Positions 1 to 5,067 of a stretch of 34,615 nt of DNA are shown here, piece after piece; within the stretch, counting starts at the first letter, position 1, and the number at the start of each line of letters is the position of its first letter. The position numbers and the translations under genes are program-made. The notes beneath the pieces are model-generated. The model saw only the letters and a list, made by a program, of their open reading frames with translations. It did no database searches and was not told the DNA's origin. The stretch is from the NCBI GenBank assembly GCA_964455285.1, contig CAYVVG010000042.1, positions 1 to 34,615 on the forward strand. Direction: 5' to 3'. This DNA comes from CAIVAT01 sp964455285 (GTDB lineage: Bacteria; Bacteroidota; Bacteroidia; Bacteroidales; FEN-979).

Positions 1-755
1 ATCCCAACAACCCGTCGTGGATCTGTTTCACCGACAAGGAGCTCAGGATCATCGGGGAACTGGCCACAAAATACGATGTGATCATCATCGAAGACCTGGC
101 CTACTTTGCCATGGACTTCCGCAGGGATTATTCGAAACCCGGTCAGCCCCCCTACCAGCCTACGGTTGCAAAATACACCGACAACTACCTGTTGCTGGTC
201 TCGAGCTCCAAAGCGTTCAGTTACGCCGGACAGCGGATCGGCCTGATGATCCTGTCACCGAATCTCTTCAACCTGAAGGCGCCCGACCTGCTGCAGTATT
301 ATACGACTGACATCGTGGGCCGGGCCCTGATCTACGGGACGGTGTATGCCCTCAGCGCCGGCACCACCCATTCGACCCAGTACGCACTGGCCGCCATGCT
401 GAAAGCGGTCAACGACGGCACCTTCGATTTCGTGAGCGTGGTGAAGGAATATGGTGATAAAGCCCGGATCATGAAGAAAATGTTCACCGACAACGGGTTT
501 ACCATCGTGTACGACAAAGACGAAGATAAACCGATCGGCGACGGCTTCTATTTCACCATTGCCTACCCCGGGTTTACCGGAGAAGATCTGCTCAAGGAGC
601 TTCTCTTCTACGGCATCAGCGCGATCTCCCTCCTCATCACCGGAAGCGAACGGACGGAAGGACTCAGGGCATGCGTCTCCCTCGTCCAGCGCGACCAGTT
701 TCCCGCCCTCGGCGAGCGGCTCCGTTGCTTCAGAGATAACCACCCGGTCCGGTGA
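1..755 (+). CDS. PLP-dependent aminotransferase, class I/II (5' end outside window)
   Basis: This is the C-terminal part of a fold-type I aminotransferase; the reading frame is open from base 3 and ends with TGA at 753-755, so roughly the first 40 percent of a usual 400-430 residue protein is missing. Visible landmarks, in order, are an NNPSW segment, the IIIEDLAYF stretch whose Asp and Tyr contact the PLP ring in this family, SSSKAFSYAGQRIG with the Lys that forms the Schiff base, and a late TEGLRACVSLV segment with the Arg that binds the substrate carboxylate. The amino-acid substrate cannot be read from this part. It lies upstream of a 2-oxoacid:ferredoxin oxidoreductase, so it could supply 2-oxoacids to it, but a terminator-like hairpin separates the two, so shared transcription is doubtful. 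Confidence 0.88.
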   Translation, partial: PNNPSWICFTDKELRIIGELATKYDVIIIEDLAYFAMDFRRDYSKPGQPPYQPTVAKYTDNYLLLVSSSKAFSYAGQRIGLMILSPNLFNLKAPDLLQYYTTDIVGRALIYGTVYALSAGTTHSTQYALAAMLKAVNDGTFDFVSVVKEYGDKARIMKKMFTDNGFTIVYDKDEDKPIGDGFYFTIAYPGFTGEDLLKELLFYGISAISLLITGSERTEGLRACVSLVQRDQFPALGERLRCFRDNHPVR

Positions 756-781
756 AAAGAGATAGCGTGAAAGTGAAAAAT

Positions 782-805
782 ATGGCCGGCATTCCGCCAT
801 TTTTT
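782..805 (+). terminator. Intrinsic terminator after the aminotransferase gene
   Basis: ATGG and CCAT arms, with an inner CGG/CCG pairing after one bulged C, enclose the loop CATT; a run of six T follows directly. It sits 26 bases after the aminotransferase stop and before the ferredoxin-like delta gene, as expected for a simple Rho-independent terminator. Confidence 0.55.
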
Positions 806-851
806 CGTAATTTCGCCACTGTGAAGAAATTAACAATAAAATTCTATAATC

Positions 852-1082
852 ATGGCTAAGATCAAAGGTGATATCGTGGTCAACACCGAGCGCTGCAAAG
901 GTTGTGAAGTCTGCATCGCCGCCTGCCCTTTCAGTGTGATCGCGATGGCAAAGGAGGTGAACAGCAAAGGGTATCATTACGCAACGAAGGTGAACAGCGA
1001 ATGCACGGGTTGCACCAATTGCGCCGTCGTTTGTCCCGACGGGGTGATCACGGTGTACCGGGCCAAAGTGACAGTCGAATAA
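852..1082 (+). CDS. 2-oxoacid:ferredoxin oxidoreductase, delta (2[4Fe-4S] ferredoxin) subunit
   Basis: A 76-residue protein with two ferredoxin motifs: Cys15, 18, 21 and 25 (CKGCEVCIAACP) and Cys51, 54, 57 and 61 (CTGCTNCAVVCP). These would carry two [4Fe-4S] clusters that pass electrons from the catalytic beta subunit to free ferredoxin. It is the first of four same-strand genes in the order delta, alpha, beta, gamma, which together make a complete four-subunit enzyme of the VOR/POR class. The start is ATG, with 21 bases to the next gene. Alone it could be called a plain ferredoxin; the assignment as delta subunit rests on the neighbours. Confidence 0.9.
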   Translation: MAKIKGDIVVNTERCKGCEVCIAACPFSVIAMAKEVNSKGYHYATKVNSECTGCTNCAVVCPDGVITVYRAKVTVE

Positions 1083-1103
1083 TATTATAAACGCTATAAT
1101 CCA

Positions 1104-2186
1104 ATGGGTGAACTCAAATTAATGAAAGGCAACGAAGCGGTTGCCGAAGCGGCGATCCGGGCCGGCTGTGACGGGTACTTCGGATATCCCATCACACCCC
1201 AGTCGGAAGTCATGGAATACCTCATGGCCGAGAAACCGCATGAACGCACCGGCATGGTCGTACTCCAGGCCGAAAGTGAAGTGGCCTCTATCAACATGCT
1301 GTACGGCGGTGCCGGGACAGGCAAGATGGTGATGACCTCCTCCTCCAGCCCGGGGATCAGCCTCATGCAGGAAGGGATCAGTTATATGGCGGGAGCCGAA
1401 CTGCCTGCTGTTATTGTGAACATTGTGCGCGGAGGCCCGGGCCTGGGAACGATCCAGCCTTCACAGGCCGACTATTTTCAGGCCGTCAAGGGGGGCGGAC
1501 ACGGCGACTACAAGATGCTGGTGCTGGCCCCCTCGTCGGTTCAGGAGATGTGCGACCATGTGAAGCTTGCCTTTGACAAAGCTTTTGAATACCGCACGCC
1601 GGTGATGATCCTTTCCGACGGCGCCATCGGCCAGATGATGGAAAAAGTGGTGTTGTTCGACCAGATTCCACGCCGGACCGACGAAGAGGTGATCCGCCAA
1701 TGTCCATGGGCCTCCACCGGGCGTCCGGCACACCGCGGTCACAACATCATCACCTCGCTCGACCTGGACCCGGCCGGCCAGGAGAAGGTAAACCTGAAAC
1801 TGCAGGAAAAATACCGCAGGATGGAGGAAAACGAGGTCAGGTTCGAAGAGATCCAATGCGACGACGCCGATTACCTCTTCGTTGCCTTCGGCCTTTCCGC
1901 CCGGATCTGCCAGAAAGCCATCGACCTTGCCCGCGCCAAAGGAATAAAGGTCGGTCTCTTCCGACCCATTACGCTCTTCCCCTTCCCCACCCTCCAGGTG
2001 TCGAACGTGGGAAACCGTGTTAAAGGTATCCTGGTGGTGGAGATGAACGCCGGGCAGATGATCGAGGACGTCAGGCTCTCGGTCGGGTGTAAAGTGAAGA
2101 TCGAACATTTCGGACGCTTCGGCGGCATCATCCCCTCTCCGGATGAAGTGGTCAGGGCGCTGGAAAAACAAATCATCGGAGGATAG
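1104..2186 (+). CDS. vorB: 2-oxoacid:ferredoxin oxidoreductase alpha subunit, VorB-like
   Basis: A 360-residue protein with the pyrimidine-binding domain of the 2-oxoacid:ferredoxin oxidoreductase family. The N-terminus carries the GYPITPQSEVMEYL segment typical of alpha subunits, followed by a Gly- and Ser-rich stretch (SSSSPGISLMQEG) and a C-terminal transketolase-like domain ending near EKQIIGG. With the beta subunit it binds thiamine diphosphate and oxidatively decarboxylates a 2-oxoacid to acyl-CoA, reducing ferredoxin. Its length and closest remembered relatives point to branched-chain 2-oxoacids (3-methyl-2-oxobutanoate), but 2-oxoglutarate or pyruvate cannot be excluded. The last codons contain GGAGG, placed as a ribosome-binding site for the beta gene two bases downstream. 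Confidence 0.9.
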   Translation: MGELKLMKGNEAVAEAAIRAGCDGYFGYPITPQSEVMEYLMAEKPHERTGMVVLQAESEVASINMLYGGAGTGKMVMTSSSSPGISLMQEGISYMAGAELPAVIVNIVRGGPGLGTIQPSQADYFQAVKGGGHGDYKMLVLAPSSVQEMCDHVKLAFDKAFEYRTPVMILSDGAIGQMMEKVVLFDQIPRRTDEEVIRQCPWASTGRPAHRGHNIITSLDLDPAGQEKVNLKLQEKYRRMEENEVRFEEIQCDDADYLFVAFGLSARICQKAIDLARAKGIKVGLFRPITLFPFPTLQVSNVGNRVKGILVVEMNAGQMIEDVRLSVGCKVKIEHFGRFGGIIPSPDEVVRALEKQIIGG

Positions 2187-2188
2187 TT

Positions 2189-2983
2189 ATGGAAGACCAG
2201 TTTTCAAAAACAGAGATACAGGTACCCGAGAACATCGTATATAAAAGGACCGACCTGATGGTTGACCGTCCGTTGAGCTACTGCCCCGGCTGCGGTCACG
2301 GTACCGCCCACCGCATGCTGATGGAGGTTATCGAAGAAATGGGGATCCGCGAAAAAACCATCGGGGTGTCTCCGGTAGGCTGCTCGGTGCTGGCCTACGA
2401 TTTTCTCGACATCGACATGCTCGGAGCCGCACATGGCCGGGCCCCGGCCCTGGCTACAGCCATCAAACGCTTATGGCCCAACCATTTCGTATTCACCTAC
2501 CAGGGCGACGGCGACCTGGCCGCCATCGGCACCGCCGAGACGATCCATGCCTGCAACCGCGGCGAGAACATCACCATCATTTTCATCAACAACGGCATTT
2601 ACGGGATGACCGGCGGCCAGATGGCCCCGACGACCCTGCCGGGCATGCGCTCCTCCACCTCCCCTTACGGACGCGATGTTGCCATGATGGGACATCCGCT
2701 CAAGATCACCGAGCTCATCGCGCACCTGCCCGGCGTTTATTATGTCACACGCCAGGCAGTACACACCCCTAATCACGTCAGAAAGACCAAAAAAGCCATC
2801 CGCAAAGCATTTGACGTGCAAAAAGAGAACAAAGGGCTGAGTTTTATCGAAATCGTTTCCAACTGCAACTCGGGCTGGAAGATGACCCCGGTACAAGCCA
2901 ACAAATGGATGGAAGACAACATGTTCCCGTTCTACCCCCTGGGCGACATCAAGGTGGATGGCCAATTGACAGCCAAATCGTAA
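2189..2983 (+). CDS. 2-oxoacid:ferredoxin oxidoreductase beta subunit (TPP-binding)
   Basis: A 264-residue protein and the catalytic TPP-binding subunit. The TPP/Mg motif is GDGD at residues 106-109 followed by NNGIYGMT near 134-141. Four cysteines placed as in the family (Cys32 and Cys35 in YCPGCG, Cys65 in VGCS, Cys226 in SNCNSG) would hold the [4Fe-4S] cluster next to the cofactor. It starts two bases after the alpha stop codon, with GGAGG about six bases before the ATG, which suggests translational coupling to alpha. The stop codon lies inside a run of seven-base repeats that fills the gap to the gamma gene. Confidence 0.92.
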   Translation: MEDQFSKTEIQVPENIVYKRTDLMVDRPLSYCPGCGHGTAHRMLMEVIEEMGIREKTIGVSPVGCSVLAYDFLDIDMLGAAHGRAPALATAIKRLWPNHFVFTYQGDGDLAAIGTAETIHACNRGENITIIFINNGIYGMTGGQMAPTTLPGMRSSTSPYGRDVAMMGHPLKITELIAHLPGVYYVTRQAVHTPNHVRKTKKAIRKAFDVQKENKGLSFIEIVSNCNSGWKMTPVQANKWMEDNMFPFYPLGDIKVDGQLTAKS

Positions 2984-3009
2984 ATCGTCACTTGTAAATC
3001 GAAAACTGA
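2975..3009 (+). repeat. Heptad-periodic repeat between beta and gamma genes
   Basis: Five seven-base units follow in register: AAATCGT, AAATCGT, CACTTGT, AAATCGA, AAACTGA. The beta stop codon lies inside the array and the gamma ATG follows at 3011. The units are degenerate, and the array spans nearly the whole intergenic gap. Confidence 0.6.
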
Positions 3010-3010
3010 A

Positions 3011-3565
3011 ATGACAGAAGAGATCATCATAGCCGGTTTCGGCGGACAGGGTGTCCTTTCGATGGGCAAGATCCTGGCCTATTCCGGGGTAATGCAGAAC
3101 AAAGAGGTGAGCTGGATGCCTTCCTACGGACCCGAAATGCGGGGAGGCACCGCCAATGTCACCGTGATCATCAGCGACGAACGGATCAGTTCACCGATCC
3201 TCAACGCCTTTGATACGGCCATTATCCTGAACCAACAGTCGATGGATAAATTCGAAAAGACGGTGAAACCCGGTGGATTGCTGATTTACGATCCCAACGG
3301 CATCACACGCTTGCCGGTCAGGAAAGACATCAACATATACTCCATTGAGGCTGCCGACGAGGCAGGGAAACGCGGTCTTTCGAAAATCTTCAACATGATC
3401 GTACTGGGAGGATTTCTAAAGCTCAAACCGCTGGTGGCTCCCGAATACATCCGCAAGGGACTGGAAAAATCACTGCCGGCCCGTCATCACGCCCTGATCC
3501 CGGAAAATGAGAAGGCCATTGCCCTCGGGCAGGAACTGCTTACCCCGGTCCATTTGCTGAACTGA
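3011..3565 (+). CDS. 2-oxoacid:ferredoxin oxidoreductase gamma subunit
   Basis: A 184-residue protein that matches the gamma domain found in all multi-subunit 2-oxoacid:acceptor oxidoreductases. It opens with IIIAGFGGQGVLSMGKILA, a Gly-rich loop of the CoA-binding domain, followed by WMPSYGPEMRGGTANVTV, the second conserved block. It completes the four-subunit complex begun by the delta gene at 852. The length is normal for a separate gamma subunit; in the second oxidoreductase of this window (korA) the same domain is fused to alpha. The protein is cytoplasmic. Transcription probably stops at the hairpins that follow. Confidence 0.9.
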   Translation: MTEEIIIAGFGGQGVLSMGKILAYSGVMQNKEVSWMPSYGPEMRGGTANVTVIISDERISSPILNAFDTAIILNQQSMDKFEKTVKPGGLLIYDPNGITRLPVRKDINIYSIEAADEAGKRGLSKIFNMIVLGGFLKLKPLVAPEYIRKGLEKSLPARHHALIPENEKAIALGQELLTPVHLLN

Positions 3566-3587
3566 TCGATCCCCCATATTTCTTCCC

Positions 3588-3656
3588 GCCGCCCCCGGTA
3601 CAAGTCCGGGGACGGCCATTATTATCCCCGACAACCGGCAATGCCCGGCGTTTTTT
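3588..3656 (+). terminator. Probable terminator region after the gamma gene
   Basis: A GC-rich hairpin has arms 3588-3598 and 3606-3616 (GCCG and CCCCGG pairing with CCGGGG and CGGC, one C/A mismatch) and a seven-base loop. About 20 bases later a weaker CCGG/CCGG stem is followed by six T at 3651-3656. Either the second alone or the pair could end the oxidoreductase transcript before the next promoter. Confidence 0.45.
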
Positions 3657-3689
3657 ATTTAGAATCTTTTTAAATAAACAAAGAATTCG

Positions 3690-3697
3690 TACCTTTG
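3690..3697 (+). promoter_or_regulatory. Bacteroidota -7 promoter box (TACCTTTG) of the peroxidase gene
   Basis: TACCTTTG fits the TAnnTTTG -7 consensus of Bacteroidota housekeeping promoters. It lies 29 bases before the ATG of the peroxidase gene, in an AT-rich stretch just after the terminator region. I could not find a good -33 TTG partner. Confidence 0.5.
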
Positions 3698-3726
3698 CAG
3701 GCAAATTCTGTTTAAAAACATTTCGA

Positions 3727-4272
3727 ATGAAAACGTTGTTTTTGCTCCTTGCCTTTACTGTGGCAGGACTTTCATCACCGGCCCAGGAGAAGAAAACGCT
3801 GTATGACTTCTCCGTGAACGACATCAGTGGCAAACCTTTCGACCTTTCCTCGCTGAAGGGGAAAAAGGTGCTGGTGGTCAATGTGGCCTCCAAATGCGGG
3901 TACACTCCCCAGTACGCGAAGCTGGAAGAGCTTTATAAACGATACGGCAACGGGGATTTCGTCATCCTCGCATTCCCCGCGAACAACTTCATGAGCCAGG
4001 AACCCGGCACCAATGCCGAGATCCGGGAGTTTTGCACTTCCCGTTACGGGGTCACTTTCCCGATGATGGAGAAGATCTCCGTGAAGGGAAAAGACATCCA
4101 CCCGCTCTATGCCTGGCTGACCGGTAAAGTGGAAAATGGGGGGATGGATGCTCCCGTGAAGTGGAACTTCCAGAAGTTCATGATCGACGGCCAGGGCCAT
4201 GTCGTCGATTTCGCAGCGCCCGGCACCGATCCCCTCGACGAAAAGATCATCCGCTGGATAGAAGGCAGGTAA
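3727..4272 (+). CDS. Glutathione peroxidase family thiol peroxidase, probably exported
   Basis: A 181-residue peroxidase of the glutathione peroxidase family. The catalytic tetrad is visible as Cys57 (ASKCGYTPQY), Gln91 (SQEPGT), Trp146 and Asn147 (KWNFQKF). The active-site codon is TGC, so this is a cysteine form, not a selenoprotein. Cys103 (REFCTSRYGVTFP) sits where thioredoxin-dependent relatives keep the resolving cysteine, so thioredoxin rather than glutathione is the likely reductant. The middle Cys of the usual FPCNQF block is Ala85 here (FPANNF). Residues 1-19 look like a Sec signal peptide (Met-Lys, hydrophobic core, SPA cleavage site), placing the enzyme in the periplasm. The gene has its own promoter box and sits next to rubrerythrin. 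Confidence 0.9.
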   Translation: MKTLFLLLAFTVAGLSSPAQEKKTLYDFSVNDISGKPFDLSSLKGKKVLVVNVASKCGYTPQYAKLEELYKRYGNGDFVILAFPANNFMSQEPGTNAEIREFCTSRYGVTFPMMEKISVKGKDIHPLYAWLTGKVENGGMDAPVKWNFQKFMIDGQGHVVDFAAPGTDPLDEKIIRWIEGR

Positions 4273-4304
4273 ACACCGCGAATTCCCCTTCCGGCATTCG
4301 ACCT

Positions 4305-4418
4305 GTGACACCTTCCCGATACAGATGCACCATTTGCGGCTATGAATACGACCCGGCCGAAGGGTATCCCGAATGATTATCCGGGCGATGCATACCAGCC
4401 CTTTTTCACTTATCTTTG
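4305..4418 (+). pseudogene. Rubredoxin remnant (N-terminal half, frameshifted)
   Basis: From a GTG at 4305 a 23-residue frame reads TPSRYRCTICGYEYDPAEGYPE and stops at TGA 4374-4376. The CTICGYEYDPAEG segment is the first iron-binding loop of a rubredoxin. In the next frame the sequence continues DYPGDAYQPF, which resembles the NGxxPGTxF part that should follow, and then stops at 4416-4418, inside the promoter box of the rubrerythrin gene. The second CPxCG loop is absent. The simplest reading is a decayed rubredoxin gene with one frameshift and a 3' deletion; a short functional peptide is unlikely because one CxxC loop cannot hold a rubredoxin iron. Confidence 0.6.
4411..4418 (+). promoter_or_regulatory. 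Bacteroidota -7 promoter box (TATCTTTG) of rubrerythrin
   Basis: TATCTTTG is an exact TAnnTTTG match ending 18 bases before the ATG at 4437. It overlaps the end of the rubredoxin remnant. An in-frame TTG at 4416 lies within this box, which argues against using that upstream codon as the start. No convincing -33 TTG is present. Confidence 0.6.
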
Positions 4419-4436
4419 AGCCAGGATATCACACTT

Positions 4437-5015
4437 ATGGAGAAAAGTTTACGGGGTACACAAACCGAAAAGAACCTGATGGCGGCCTTTGCCGGGGAAT
4501 CACAGGCGAAGAACCGATACACCTTTTATGCCAAGCAGGCAAAAAAGGAGGGGTTTGAGCAAATCGCGGCATTCTTTGAAGAGACCGCAGCGAATGAAGA
4601 GAGCCATGCAAAGACCTTTTTCCGCTTTTTGGAGGGAGGGTCTGTCGAGATCACCTCGACCTTCCCCGGGGGGATACTCGGCTCGACCGTGGAGAACCTG
4701 AAAGCAGCCGCCGACGGAGAAAAGGAGGAATGGACCACCCTCTACCCCGAATTTTCAAGGATTGCCGCCGAAGAGGGCTTTCCGAAAGTTGCGCTGGCCT
4801 TCCGGCTGATCGCCCCGATTGAAGAACACCATGACCGGAGATTCCGGAAACTTTTATCCAACATGGAGAAAAACAGGGTCTTCGAAAAAGAGGAAAAAAC
4901 CTGGTGGATCTGCCGCAAATGCGGTTATTTGCATTACGGAACACGGGCGCTCCGGATTTGCCCGGCCTGTAACCACCCGGAGGGGTACTTTGAAGTGTTG
5001 GGGGAGAATTATTAA
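4437..5015 (+). CDS. rbr: Rubrerythrin
   Basis: A 192-residue non-haem diiron peroxidase that reduces hydrogen peroxide with electrons from rubredoxin or an NADH oxidoreductase, protecting anaerobes. The N-terminal four-helix domain shows the diiron ligands in AGESQAKNRY, NEESHAKTF and PIEEHHDRRF. The C-terminal rubredoxin domain has CRKC, twelve residues, then CPAC. Length and layout are those of a standard rubrerythrin. The start at 4437 is chosen because it gives the usual MEKSLRGTQTEKNL N-terminus and lies just after the promoter box; a TTG seven codons earlier falls inside that box. A broken rubredoxin gene lies directly upstream, so the former electron donor may have been encoded there. 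Confidence 0.95.
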   Translation: MEKSLRGTQTEKNLMAAFAGESQAKNRYTFYAKQAKKEGFEQIAAFFEETAANEESHAKTFFRFLEGGSVEITSTFPGGILGSTVENLKAAADGEKEEWTTLYPEFSRIAAEEGFPKVALAFRLIAPIEEHHDRRFRKLLSNMEKNRVFEKEEKTWWICRKCGYLHYGTRALRICPACNHPEGYFEVLGENY

Positions 5016-5020
5016 GAACC

Positions 5021-5049
5021 AAGGTAACAGGGTGACAAGGTAACAGGGT
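5021..5049 (+). repeat. Tandem 13-bp repeat between rubrerythrin and E1 genes
   Basis: AAGGTAACAGGGT occurs at 5021-5033 and again at 5037-5049, separated by GAC (period 16). It lies six bases after the rubrerythrin stop. The sub-units GGTAACA and GGGTGAC are seven bases long, which recalls the heptad arrays at 2975 and 15246. Confidence 0.65.
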
Positions 5050-5067
5050 TGTTTGTTTTAAGGTGAA

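Noticed and set aside
255..977. A 240-codon minus-strand frame across the aminotransferase and the delta gene
   Set aside because: It spans two real plus-strand genes and the terminator between them and has no family features.
2975..3009. CRISPR-like array
   Set aside because: The units are seven bases long and contiguous, without spacers, and no cas gene is present in the window.
3895..3900. Selenocysteine at the active site of the glutathione peroxidase
   Set aside because: The active-site codon is TGC (Cys); no in-frame TGA lies in the gene.
4305..4418. Programmed frameshift making a full rubredoxin
   Set aside because: Even after a shift at 4374 the frame ends without the second CPxCG loop, so no functional rubredoxin would result.
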